Below, one piece after another: positions 23,679-35,743 of a stretch of 64,000 nt of DNA. Position 1 is the stretch's first letter, and each line of letters starts with the position of its first letter. The position numbers and the translations under genes are program-made. The stretch covers positions 17,980,001-18,044,000 of the forward strand of contig NC_135121.1 in the NCBI RefSeq assembly GCF_050908995.1, written 5' to 3'. Under the pieces are notes generated by a model, which was given only the letters and a program-made list of their open reading frames with translations, did no database searches and was not told where the DNA came from. This DNA is from Andrena cerasifolii. Its lineage: Eukaryota > Arthropoda > Insecta > Hymenoptera > Andrenidae.

Positions 23679-24800
23679 CAGATATGAAGGAACGATTATA
23701 TGTGGTGGAGGCTTTAGATCTCAATGTGCCTCTGTTGGATGCTCGAGGACACTGTCGGGATACTTCAGCCGCTGAAAGCTCCACTGAACTGTGCTTCCAA
23801 AATGTACGAAATATTGAGAATATTTTCCCAGGAATAAATCGAAATTAAATCTAATAAACTTCGTCCTAAGGTTCTCCCTCTCCATTTGCAGAAATTCATT
23901 CGTACGGCTGCTAACAAGTGGGAGAACTGAAACTACAAGGCAGCAGCGACAAAAGCATCGTCACATTCTCAAAAAGAATTACGAGCGTGGCGAAGATAGT
24001 ACCGAAATACAAAGAAAGGGGCGAAACTAGTCGGACAGCGCTCTCAGGTTTTTCTTCCGAGAAGAGAAGCCTCCGAAAGTTGCTTCATGATTCAAGAGTA
24101 CACGACAATGGTCTCCTGAGAAATTTCCGTCACGCGTTCCACAGACCGAGTCCCGTCTCGCGAACTTCGCTTAATTTCGCTCGGCTCCTGGCGGCCCCGC
24201 CTCATATTCGGAAACATCCGCGAGAATTTTCAGCCGTGTTCGTCGCGGCGGTGAACGCGCCCGAAGGCACGCGAATGGCTTCGACACGCGGCCTGAACTT
24301 GCGAAACGTTCGCCGCCGCTCGGCTGTTCCGCGGCGCGACGGAACGTCTTCCCGCTGAATCCAAGTGCTCGCGAATGTTCGCCGGGAGGGAACTCGGGAA
24401 ATACGGAGTTTCGAGTTCAATTAAAAAGTTCCCGACCGGTTAGCGAGTTATAATTGACGCGAACGTTTCGCCCGGTTTGTTGTTTCAGCAATGAACGATC
24501 GCGACGCAACTTCTGCGCCAATTTAATATTCGCTGGCCATCGGCGGCGGGGGCTGCGCGAATTTTTCGTGCTCGCGGAATGTTTTATTGAGGAGCGTAGC
24601 TTTGATCGAGTTAGTGGTTCGGATGCGTTGCGGCGTTTTAATTGGTATCTAGTCGGGTGGAATCAGAATCGCAGGATCACCTTTTCTTTCGAAGAAATGA
24701 TTGCAATTCACTAAAACCAGCTGATTAAAATGAAGTGTTAAACTATAGAAATAATTTTTTTGTTTTATAATTAATCATTGCAGGCGGCACTGGAAAGTCG
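23679..24800. other. Unique sequence with one weak exon candidate
   Basis: A classic acceptor (CTCCCTCTCCATTTGCAG) ends at 23891. One frame after it stays open for 45 codons to a TAG at 24028-24030 and gives a basic, glutamine/lysine-rich peptide. No donor is found and the other frames are also open, so it is not accepted as a CDS. The rest (24040-24700) is CpG-rich with overlapping frames. Confidence 0.4.
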
Positions 24801-25302
24801 TTAAAGTCGAGGCGTCAAAAAATTCATCCAAATCAGTAGAACCTGTAGCACCTAAATCATTGGTCCGAAGTAAGAAAAATGCCAGATTATTAAAGGGCAT
24901 GAAACTCGCTTTTGGACTGACCAGCAAAAACTAAAACAAATTACATTTTTTGAGAAAATAGCGACACAATAACGACACAATTTTAAAATTTTTAAAATTT
25001 TGACTAGTCTGTCCTCGAGCCAGAAGTATATTCTTTAAAATAAAAGAAGTTTCAGTCGAATCGGATAATAACTTTTGGAGATACAGCTTCCACCGATTTT
25101 GAGAACACTGTTTGGAGAAAACGCGTATAAAGTTTTATGCGAGTGCCAAGTGGCCGAGTGCATTTGCCGCTACTCAAATGCCTATAACTTCTGGAATTTT
25201 ACGAATTTCAAAAAATCCTTTTAAACGCGTATTCTGAATAGGTCGAACTTTCGCAAAATGAAATAAACAAAAATCGATTTTTAGATCGGAACCTCCCCTT
25301 GA
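24801..25302. mobile_element. Possible degenerate TTAA-flanked MITE
   Basis: The left end TTAAAGTCGAGGCGTC (24801) and the reversed right end TTCAAGGGGAGGTTCC (near 25302) are similar but diverged. The right target site would be a mutated TTGA. A motif AAATCGATTTTT lies just inside the right end (about 25271-25282), as in the elements at 9698, 52287 and 61792. The interior is AT-rich and non-coding. Support is weak and rests on this shared subterminal motif. Confidence 0.3.
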
Positions 25303-28300
25303 ATAGATCATTAGTTAGGTATTTCAAGTAGATATTCTTGCATTCCCAGAATTATTAGATCTACCTTCTCCAAATGTGATGAAAAAATTGTCGCAATTTA
25401 AGAAATTTGTACACTGTTAAGATTCATTAAAATACTTCGCCTTCTGTAATTGTTGCTCACATGCCGCCGCAATTAATTTATATATCTTCCCACATATGTT
25501 TAGGTACTGATCCAGTTCACGACCGATAAATTTTAGTGCTTGCTTTGCGAGATATTAGGAACCCGGGCGGTATTAGGTACATTCAGCCAACGACAAGTGT
25601 TTCAATTAATAACCACTTTCACGCGTCTGCTTAACATTGACCCGTTCTACTTTCACACGATTAACTGCCGTCGATTCTATCTGAAGAAGAATGGTCATCG
25701 CAGCAGGGGAACGTGAATTCTGATAGCTTCTGTATCGATTACTCGTTTAACGACAGGCTCTTCATTAGCGTGGCGAATTTCTACGATATTATTTCAGTGG
25801 AGCGAACAGTATCCGGCGAGAATTGTCAGGTTCAAGTAGCTAGCTAGTACGGCGTAAGGACGTCGTGAAAACTTCCGAGTGGCTTGTGCTATAGCAAGCA
25901 ATTAAGAGGATCATTAAAGCGAAGATATCGTGCACGGTTTAAAGCGATCGTCAACCAGCAATGTGATAACCGTTAAAGAATACGACGAGGGGCATTAGCA
26001 GGAAGAAACCTCGTCATTTTCCACGCACGATCAACCGCCGACGATTGAGAGAGGAAAGTGGAAGAACGACGCTATTATTGTTCGCGTAGACGTGGGACAG
26101 TTAAACAACAGGCTCGTTCCGGGCGCCTGCTATCTCCGCGTGAAATTCTTGCCCCGGAGCGAACGTACTCGAATCCTTTTACAATTCTTGAAGTGAATGG
26201 TTCTGGTCATTTCCCATCGTAACGTGGCGCCGAGGAGTACACGCCTGGCCATGAAATTAACACCAACGCCGCATTTAGAACACAATGAAGAAACAGATAC
26301 AATTACCACTTAGCTGCTCTTATTCGTAAGCACCTGATAATCTATCGGTAGGTACAGAGAATAATGTTTTAATAATCCTTCCATGGCATTGTTCAATTTC
26401 CACACTGTGCAGTTTACTTATTCGAGTAGAGGGAAGAAGTAGGAATAACCCCTGGATGCAGTGGAATGAAACACTCGAGAATATAACTGACAAACTTAAT
26501 ATCACTAATTACAAATGCAGCTGACTTATAAAAACATGACTTGGTTTCTGCAACGAATTGGAAATTATAGCCTGGAGACAACGTATTACGCAATAGCACT
26601 GAATTTGGTAGGAATTTTGTATTCGTTTAGAAAGAATTATAATAGTCAGCCGAACAATTCTGTAAACTCGCATCCTTTAGAGGATTCTGATTTTCAGCCC
26701 CAACTTCATGTTTCAACTCCATAACCGTATCGGAAATTCACCTTGTGGCCATAACCCGACAGATTCGGATGCAAACCATTCGAATTACTTCTTTCGTTTT
26801 AGGGACACAGGGTGCGCCGAATAGGTGGTCCTAGTTGCACGTGCATTACAGATGGAAACGACGAAAAAGAGCATAGGTATGCACGTGACGTGCAGCTGTC
26901 ACGTGCGTTTAACGTCATAGCGAGCGCATCGGGGCCAAGCATCGACAGCTGTTCTCATTTCTCGTCTTCTGGATGGATATTTCTCTGTCATTTCACGCGT
27001 ACGTGATAATCAGGTTGATCGATATCAGTGCCACCATCAAATAATTCAGATACTTTAATTAAAGCGTTTAAACGACCGTCCCAGTTTCTGAAAGCATTAA
27101 GGTTCCAGGTCTCTCTTGGCTCCTGACAATCCTCTGCGAACATCTACGCTAAGAACATCTAATTTATCTACGGCTCCATAAAGTATACCTATCTACGATT
27201 TCACCTATGCGAGACGACTAGAATCCAATTTTTGCCAAGCAGATCTCTCCTCGGGAGTATCCGCGCGTTTCTTCTGCATTACGAAACACGCAGAAGTCGA
27301 ATCGATACGCCCTAGTTTACTTGCTCAGATTCGAGTCCCCCTGTCGTCGTCGTTATGAAATCGTAACGCACTGCTGTTGACAGAAAACGGCCACCGTCCC
27401 CGAAGCGTGTCCACGCGAAATATAAAATCGCCCAAAGCGCTAGCTGACAAAAGCTAATCCAAACAGGCTCTGTTAGCTACCACCAACACCGTTCCTCGAG
27501 GTCTTCGTGGCCTGCCAACGAATTGTCCCCTGTCACGAAATCGCAGATGCGAAACAATGCATTACGGCCAGTACGCACGACATCGGACAACTGGCTTTGC
27601 AAATTACCGCAGACCCCGTCGGCGAGATGCAGCTAAATCCGTAGCATTCGTCATCCCACCGGTCGTGATCCGCACGCTCGAAAAACCGTAACATTGAACG
27701 AGATGCTAGTGGTTAATTACCACCGCGATTGCTCTATTACGTTTACATATGGAAATCGTGCTCCGCGCTGCACTTCTCTTCGCTCCTATCTCTCATCTCT
27801 CGTGATCGGGCGGCTAATGCGATATTACTCTGTATCGTAATAAGCAATTTGTCAAATCATTCGCGTACAAACTGTCTACCTGTTAATCTCGAGTATGCAC
27901 AACAAAATTGATAGCAGGTCTCTATCCAAAGATTCACGCTGTACACCTTACGCGAGACTTTTAATTTCCACCCCTTTCCCTGCTTATATTCGTCCACAGG
28001 CTCGAACAGGTGCATGCTTCGTGCCTGGTGCCTGAAGCTGACTTCAAAGGGAGCTCGAATCTCAATATTAAAAGGTTTAATAAGCGAAGCAATTTTCGCT
28101 GGAAAGCAGAGAAACGCTGTACCCGTTTCGGTTTCGCGTGCTAGCGAATGCCGCCTGCAGCGCGGCAATTATTTTTTGCGATTCCGGAACAGGCTCGAGA
28201 GATTCGGGCGAGGCTGCAGGCAAATTCGCTGGTAACGATTGATAATCGCCTGGGCGCAAAAGAGTGGTAGAGGAACGTCCGCTCCTTTTATCCGTCCTTC

Positions 28301-29854
28301 GCTCAATTTTCATATTCAGACAACATTGGATTTCTCGCCTGTAGCGAGCCACCGTAACGAGTTCTGTCAATTCCCACCCGCGACTGAATATTGAAATGAG
28401 TCAAATCGACGCGGAAATATTTATCACGGACGGGGGAAGGAACGTGAACAAAAAAAAAAACAGGAAGCACGCAAGCCAGCGAAAAAAGCTCGGCTAATCC
28501 GACGCTCTAACCTCTAACCCGCGCAGCCGGAAATGAATCGCAGGTAAAACCCCCCGCACACAACGGAAAGAGAAACGTTGAAGTTTAAACCGTGCATTCT
28601 GCCCTTCCGCTCTTTTGCATCCGTGGTTTTCTAGCGCTGTCGCGTTCAAATTGATTTCGTTTGGTCGACTCGCCAAACTGACGAATAATTTTTAACACGG
28701 AAACTGTGGACTTTCTACGAAGTGGTATGACACTACGAAGGAATGGTTAATGTAAGACGTTGGCTGACCCCAAGTCAATTTTGCCAAGTTAAATCAAGTA
28801 TCATAATGTAGCACTACTCAAATTGATCTTCAGAGATGATTGCGTATCATGCGATGTAACTGTATTTTTTTGGAATAACTTGTGAATGAGAATAAAATCG
28901 ATCTCTTCTGATTTAGACACAGCTATGTATCGAATTATATAGAGACTCCTTTTGAGATAGTGCGCCAAGTAAGAATTTAGTAGATAAGGAATTTAGTGGT
29001 CAGACAATCGTAACCGGCGGCAGAATAGTAAAGATATTGTAGGATGTTTCTATAATACTTGACAAAGTTTTTTCAGTACATTAATTCCACCATTAGTGCA
29101 CACTAAAACCTTGTACAATTTCAGGTAGTTGATATTGATTTACGCAATCTGTGAGTCGCTTTTTTAAGTGTTGTAATTTGGATTCTAAAGAGGCACCAAA
29201 AGTGTTGTGCAATAATTTGGATTACCTGGATTCAAAAGGGAAATTGACAAATCTAAAGTAAATAGAACAGACAGGGAAGATGTACCTTTCGAAGGAATAC
29301 TGCAGGTTACCACAAAGATAAGGCATTTCTGACAAGGCAGCACTATTCTCACGTTTCTTTCGTATTCGAGTATTCAGAGCCATGCTTACTAGCAATTTTT
29401 GAAATGCATCGCTTGCAACCTGAAGTCTGGTACATCGAGATATAAAATGAAGCGAATTCTGACCAGTGGTACGTGAGTGGATGACAAAAGCTTCAACAAA
29501 GAGACGCTGGATCGTGATGTAGAGCTTCAGCACAAATAATTGCACGATTTATTAAGAGAGAACGATGAAAAGAGTCAAGATCCAAGGTAGATCCAAGATT
29601 CACGAGTTCAGAGAATTCGTTTGTTGAAAGAAACCGACTCGCATAAATAATACTTTCTTCCTCCTTTAACATATCCATTCCTAACACCTTACTGTCTACA
29701 CATTTCGAAGCAAACTCATATTTGCCCCCAACCTCTTTTAAACTTCCCAACTGTTCATTCCTCCCTCAACGCATTCACAACAGCATCTTATAGGTGAGCT
29801 TAAGTTCCATCCAATCCTACATGTTTCCCAATAACAAACACGAAATAATAACCG
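25303..29854. other. Unique sequence, no supported gene
   Basis: Mixed AT- and CpG-rich sequence. Frames such as 27857-28168 (-), 28077-28370 (-) and 29222-29545 (-) overlap others, lack splice support and resemble no known protein. A segment near 25490-25590 (ACCGATAAATTTT...GCGAGATATTAGG) resembles phrases in the inverted repeat at 18930. An A11 run lies near 28449. Nothing else is recognised. Confidence 0.45.
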
Positions 29855-30093
29855 CAGTGTCTCCCAACCTTTTTTGAATCGCGATCCCCTTTTATAATAC
29901 TCAAAAAAAACCCGCCCCACCCCAAGAGATATAAGGTAAGGTAAATTTAATAAGGTAGATAAATCACATTAAAAGGTATTACAATTAGGTATTTCAGAAT
30001 ATAATTCCAACTTAATAATATTAAAAAAAAACACACACAAAACCGTGGCGATCCCCAGGAAACACTTCGCGACCCACAGGTTGGGAATCCCTG
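29855..30093. mobile_element. hAT-like MITE or remnant
   Basis: The left end reads CAGTGTCTCCCAACCTTTTT and the reversed right end CAGGGATTCCCAACCTGTGG. The first 16 bp agree at 13 positions and have the CAGxG...CCCAACC pattern common at the ends of hAT elements. GATCGC/GCGATC-type subterminal sequence is also mirrored. The 239-bp body is AT-rich and non-coding. The flanking 8-mers (AATAACCG and CTGTAAAG) do not match, so the target duplication is lost or one end is wrong. Confidence 0.65.
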
Positions 30094-32568
30094 CTGTAAA
30101 GGCTCTCCTGACAGCACACGAAGCAAGCACATCACAGCTCAATAAAGTGTAAAATCAGTAGTACAAACTAACAAAGGGGAAACCTTTCATCTCGACACTC
30201 CAAAGCACCCAAGATTTTGCTTTAGAAAGGAATCATTCAAGCAGGCCTACCAATCGGCCAGCTTTCCCCCAGACCCCGCCGAGCGATCCGAAATTTCGAA
30301 ATTCCTCGCGAGTATCTGGCCCTCGCGGAAGTTTCCCGCAAATGTTCGACCACGCTTCGATTGGAGGCCGGAGTGGCCGGCAGCTAATGCCCGTCAATCA
30401 GAAACGGCACGTAGTAGCCGCGATAAATAAAAGTGTTCCGCTCCCTGCCCCCGGCGCGTGTGCGTGCGCGTATATATTTACCGGCGACTATTTTAAAGCG
30501 CCACGCGCGCAAATGCGCCGCCACCGACTTCCTCGTCGGTGACGCGCACGCCGAGCGAAGAATGCAACGAATACCGAGGGTGGCCGCGGTTGCGACACAG
30601 CGCTCCGTAATATTCCGTAATAATTCGATAGCCGGGTGAGAGTCGACCAGCGGGCACAATATAATCTTCTATTTATAAACAGCGTAGACCGCGGGCGGCG
30701 ATAAATGCCCGCGTTTTACGCGCGGAGTCGAGCTCCGGAGGTGGGACTACGGTGAAGCTGTTATCGATGAATATCGATAAGCTGGATTCAATTTCGGCCC
30801 GACACAAAAGACGAACGGTGTTTACAGAAGACGGGAGATTTACGAGATACCGATGGTGCACGTAGGTACGAAATTACGGTGTTCGAGGGAAGATACATTG
30901 TTATAAGCTGTTACGGCTGTTCGCGTTCTTCTTCCGTGGAAATTGATACCCACCGGTGATGCTGCGTCGAGATCGAAGACTGCTTCGTCGACCAGAGGGA
31001 GAGGCACGACGATGATGCTCGAACTGGGGAAAAAAAGAGCGGGGAAGAAGCGGCGCGAAGGAAGGATGATGTGGTAACGCGCGACCAATTTGCTCGTGGC
31101 CGTCGTGGAATCCCGTGGCACGGTAGGTATAACCTTTAATTAAAATCATTCGATCCGAGGGAACGATCTCGCCGTCTGAAATGAGGCGAAACGACGGGAA
31201 CGGCTGTACAGAAGCGCGCGAGTAACGTCTCATTAGGTACAGATTGACCTAATTACGAAAGGAAACGTCTGGCGCACTCGAGAGTCGCACATCTCGTCTG
31301 CAGTTGGTGCGTTGCCTGCCTTTCTGTGTAAAATTGGAAATCGTTTTCTATTTATAGCGCTTTTCCGATAGGGTCACCGAAGCCGGACAAATATGGAACA
31401 ATCTGCGGAGCAACAGGGAGCGTAACGCGTTACTCTCGCGCCACGTACATCGCTCCACCCTTGTGTTTCTTTCGTTCTTTTCACCCTCAAACCCCCCCCC
31501 CCCCCCTGTATGTACATTATTTTCCTGCGGCCATGATGGCAACCTTGACTCCGTATCGATCCCAAAAGAGTCACGGGTCACCTGAACGATCCGCGGAGCA
31601 AAATTTTACTCCCCTGTTTATGCTCACGCGCGTAAACAGCAATTCCAAGTCCCGAACGGCCAAAGCTACCGCCTGTTTGCCGAGTCTCTTTACTCGTCGA
31701 CGATTCCGTGCTCCGGCAAAATCGTTTGGTTCTCGCTGGTGGAAAACAACAGCGTGTTTTCCGTGTTACGCGCCGAGGAACGAACGTCCGATCAATTATT
31801 TCTCATTTGCCTCACCCAATTCCGCGGGTACGTACTACCCCAGCGAAGAAAATAAACGTTATTTGATACACCTACTTGCACTCACGAAGCTAGCTTTTCT
31901 TCTATGTGTTAGCCTACCATAAGTTGATGAGGATTAATAGTTTTATTGTAATATAATTTACTCGTTTCCTTTGCTTGTTTGCCACAAAAGTAATCAACAA
32001 AAGTTCTGGGTGGTTACTCCCTAGGGAATTCTGTAGGGAGGGCACCCTTAACGCCAAAAACCAACTCATCTGGTGTGAATGAAACTAATAGCAATATTCA
32101 TTATTAGAAAATAATGCCCGAGATAACATTCGACTGTAGGTGCAATCGTACGGAAAACTACTGATTTATGAATTACAGCTCCGGCTTTTGCTTTTTGCAG
32201 GAATTTTCTTAAGAAGTTAAGTTTGTATATATAATTATTTTTCAAATTACTAGAAATATAAGAAAGCTATTTAATTGAAAGGGGGATATATGATCTTTGA
32301 TCTGAATTCTTCATGAGACTATTCCTTACAGAAAATTCAATGTTATTTCCAAATTTATGATTAACTTGTACTTTAATAATCTCACTAATTGGTAGAATTC
32401 TTACTCAAAATAGGAGACGAGAGTTTTTCACTTACTTTTTATATAAAGACATTCATTTTAATCTAACTACTTTCCAACAAAAAACACATACCTATGATAT
32501 GCAAAACCAACAGTTTAGATTCTCTACAAATGACAATATCAATCTAAATTCAAGCCCACTATCATAAC
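30094..32568. other. Unique sequence with a poly-C tract
   Basis: CpG-rich up to about 31850, then AT-rich. Alternating purine-pyrimidine sequence (GCGTGTGCGTGCGCG) lies near 30456, a 15-C run at 31492-31506, and a small hairpin CTCCCTA/TAGGGAG at 32017-32040. A plus frame of 153 codons (31461-31922) runs through the poly-C tract and is not credible as a gene. Confidence 0.45.
31492..31506. repeat. Poly-C tract, 15 bp
   Basis: Fifteen consecutive C residues; length is likely to vary between individuals and between sequencing reads. Confidence 0.9.
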
Positions 32569-33056
32569 TAACGTGACCATACGTCCCGTTTTTAGGTAGC
32601 GTATCCCGTTGTCCCCAAGCACAGCTTCGGAACGCCGAAATGTCCCGTTTTCAGAAAGAGAGCAACTATTGACTAATTATTGAATATATTTTATATCTGC
32701 CCGGCACTAATGCACCAGTAAAAGGGTATTTTCTCTTATGAATAAGTTACAGACGAGCGAAAAAGCACAGTTGCAAATCGCAGTTCTTAAAGAAATGTTA
32801 ATTACCAAAGTAAACTTTAAGAAATCCTGCCAAGAATTTCATTCGCATCTGAACTCAACACCAAATATCCTTAAGCAATTTTATTCTTAAAAAAAAATAA
32901 GACCACATAAATTATTTATTTTCACGCGTTCAATCCTGTTTCCCTTTATTAATAAACAAAAACTATGAAGAAATATGCGTTTCCTTAAATACACATACAA
33001 TTACTTAAAAATTATTAGATGTCTCGTTTTGAGAAAAAAAATAAATGGTCACGTTA
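32569..33056. mobile_element. hAT-like remnant
   Basis: TAACGTGACCAT at 32569-32580 recurs as its exact complement at 33045-33056. The left end continues ACGTCCCGTTTTTAGG, and CCCGTT/TGTCCC/GTCCCGTTTTC phrases repeat inside. Ends of the form GTGACCATACGTCCCG are, as far as I recall, typical of some hAT transposons; that is memory, not a search. No target duplication is visible. The AT-rich interior keeps no transposase frame. Confidence 0.45.
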
Positions 33057-33098
33057 ATCGTAACCCCTCCTTTAAATTCAATTTCGTACTTTCAACAG

Positions 33099-33251
33099 TT
33101 GGAGCAACAATCGGGCGCGCACATACTGCTCCGAAGAATCGAACAATTGGAAGCGACGCAACGTGTACGTAAATTGATTCGACATACCGTAGAAAGTGGC
33201 GCGACGATTCAAAAACGGGTCGAGGAAGAATTGTCGAGCCGATGCCGGTAG
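33099..33251 (+). CDS. Candidate terminal exon, coiled-coil-like
   Basis: After a long pyrimidine-rich stretch ending TTTCAACAG (to 33098), a frame of 50 codons runs to a TAG at 33249-33251. The peptide starts LEQQSGAHILLRRIEQLEAT and ends RVEEELSSRCR. It is rich in Leu/Ile/Val spaced with Arg/Glu/Gln, which suggests a helical or coiled-coil segment. Alternatively the exon could end at the weak donor CCG|GTAGCC. The opposite strand is also open for 75 codons, and no upstream exon is identified. The hAT-like remnant ends 42 bp upstream, so any preceding intron would contain it. Confidence 0.3.
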   Translation: MEQQSGAHILLRRIEQLEATQRVRKLIRHTVESGATIQKRVEEELSSRCR

Positions 33252-35497
33252 CCATGTTCAAAAGGCGCGAAAACAACCAGCCGCGTACGTAACTGCTCCG
33301 AGACGAGCGACGTTAGAAAATGTTAGGCCAACTTTCCAAGATCAACTAGCTTATCCAACATCTGTCATCGAGCGACGCATATTACACGGCCCCCACTCTC
33401 CACTAGCAACCGCGTCGCACTGTATTACGATCGATCACTGTCCAACGCGCGATTCACAATTACGTTAATCGTTCCCGGCGATTCTCGTGTTCTGCCATTT
33501 CGAGCACCGTCACCGTCGCGTTTTCGCGCGAAAGCACACCAGCAGCCGAAACGTGCGCGAGCACGCTGCGCGACCGTTCCGCGGACGGTGGCCGGGCTAA
33601 AAAACCAGAGCGGCGGCCGAGAAAAGGCTGGTTCGCAAATCGAGTAATTAGCGGCGCACGCGTCCCGCGGGTAACTCGCGGCGGGGCGCGTGAACCGGGT
33701 GAATCACGGGTCCGTCGCGCGCCGTTCGTTTCGTTTGGCGCGTAAAAAGGCTGTGCGGCCTGGATCGCATTACCTTGTCGACGAGATCGCACGGTGTCCC
33801 GGCAACCAGTTGCAGCAACAATTCCTTCACATTTTCAGCCCTCGGCGCGCTCTCGCTTTCGTTCTCGTTCCCCCGCTCGGGGCACAGCACACGATGCCCG
33901 CGCGAACGTGGCTCGCACGCGGTCACGATCACCGGCGACACTTCACTCCAATAAAAGAACTGGGAAGGAACCAAAAGGCCGTAGGCGCCGGGGGCCCTAG
34001 CGGCCCTCCTCCGGCCTCGCTCCGCGGCGTGCAACCGGCTGGTCACTTTTCTTCTCTTCCTTCTCGCCCGCCTCCTCTTCCTCCCCGGTCTCACACCGCG
34101 TTCGCGTGCGAACGCGCCCCGTTATGGCGCCGCTGTCGGCGACGATCAGCGACCCGACGTTGTTCACCGCGACGCGGCACGAGCCCACCAATGCCCATTT
34201 TCCTCTCGCGTCCGCGGTAACACCACTACTGTCGATCGGTCGCTCGGCGAGACGGAACACGGGCCGCGGAGTTCGAGCGTTACGGTCGCGCTCGATGATC
34301 GACCGCGGTTAAGGACGATCGTCCCCGGTGTCCACCCCCCTGGCGGTCACGGGAACAATAAACAAACGCGGCGACGGCACGGTCGAGGACGAGCAACACG
34401 ACGGCGCGGCGACGTTGACTAGGACGACGCGACTACGACGACGACGGCGGCGGCCGGCTCGCGAGGACCTCTTCCGCCGCACGATTCATGACCACCGACG
34501 GAGAGCACGTCGCTCTCGTGGCGACCAGTGCGCCACTACGCGGTATCTCGTCGAAGCGATCCCCCACGGGGCGGGAGAGGGAGAGGGAGAAGGACGGAAG
34601 GTGGGCGAAAGAGCGCAGAAGGGGGATGCTGGGAAGGGAGGGAGACAGGTAGATCAGGTGCGCGTGCACCGTAGGAATACTATGGGCACCGTAGGCTACA
34701 GATCTGCGTACGCCAATGTACGCGTGTCTGTGTATAAAAGGGGAGGGAATATACGATAGAAAGGGAAACAGAGAGAGAGAGGAAAGGTTAAGGGGGGAGA
34801 GCACGCGCGCGAGAGACCAACAGACTCAACCGAAACTGACGGACGCTTGATGCCTTCGGTCCGTCGCAACGACGACTTATACCACTTACAGATGGGCACG
34901 ATGAATGGATGAACACGATAAGTCGGATGTTCGTCCGTGGCAGAGGTTTCGTAGTCGCTCGGCGCGCTGCGCCGCGACGCTCGCGACGACGTCGTCGGGA
35001 CGCCCACCACCTGTGGTGCTCACCCCTTTCCCCTCTCCCGAAGACAGACTGCCCTTCCGCGCGCGCGACGTTATCGCGCACACGCGCCGCGTCGTCCTTT
35101 TTAGAACGCTTCCCCTTTCGAGCGCCGCTCTATAAACGGGGATAGTTGTCGAATTTTAAAGTTCCATCCCATTCGCCCATGGGGTAGCAAGATGCTCGCA
35201 ATCGTCGCGGTCCACTTGATAACGGTTGGGGTTAAGAAACTTTTTACAGTGTTACTTTGGTGCCACTCTGCCAGTAATCGTAAATAGGGGAGCCCTGTAC
35301 AAAACCGTGTACGCACCATAGTTATTCCTGAAAATAAATGAAAGAAGCCCACGCGCGTTTGGCAATTGTTTTCCGGCATATTGAACTGTTAGTCAACAGA
35401 GATCCGTGACGAAATACGTACCTACACTACAGCGAATTATTAAATTTATTCTGTTTCTAAGTGCTCCGATCTAATTTTCGGCTGACTTTAAGTGGAG
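33252..35497. promoter_or_regulatory. Very CpG-rich block, possible promoter region
   Basis: From about 33480 to 35140 the sequence is dense in CG dinucleotides and stop-poor on both strands, giving many overlapping frames (for example 33690-34220, 33648-34094 and 34433-34804). A consensus TATAAAAG lies at 34733-34740 on plus, followed by a purine-rich GA tract (34741-34800). No clear initiator motif lies at the expected spacing. GAGAGG-type repeats occur near 34577. The block could be a promoter with 5' leader, but no adjacent coding exon is proved. 35141-35497 is plain unique sequence. Confidence 0.3.
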
Positions 35498-35743
35498 TAT
35501 AGGGTAAATGTCCCAATTACTGCCAGCGTCCCTATTACTGCCACTTCATTTGTTTTACTTAATAAACACGCAACGTATAAAGAATAGTGTAAAAAAAAAT
35601 TATCACAAAATTGGGACTGTTTTTTTTATTATTATAGTACACTATTTATACATTTATTCTTTATAAGTTACATTTTTTTAAAGTGAAATAAATAAAGTGG
35701 CAGTAATAGGGACACTGACAGTAAATGGGACATCTACCCTATA
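35498..35743. mobile_element. TA-flanked MITE with arms of about 95 bp
   Basis: Ends read TAGGGTAAATGTCCCAATTA on the left and TAGGGTAGATGTCCCATTTA when the right end is reversed. Similarity continues through AAAGAATA-type sequence for roughly 95 bp on each side. TA flanks lie at 35498-35499 and 35742-35743; because the ends sit in TATA, the terminus may be 2 bp further in. Each arm carries a direct repeat of about 18 bp (GTCCCAATTACTGCCA then GTCCCTATTACTGCCA), suggesting doubled transposase sites. The length is about 242 bp and there is no coding frame. It is Tc1/mariner-like by target site. Confidence 0.85.

Noticed and set aside
33690..34220. 176-codon plus frame in the CpG-rich block
   Set aside because: Low-complexity arginine/proline translation; explained by base composition.
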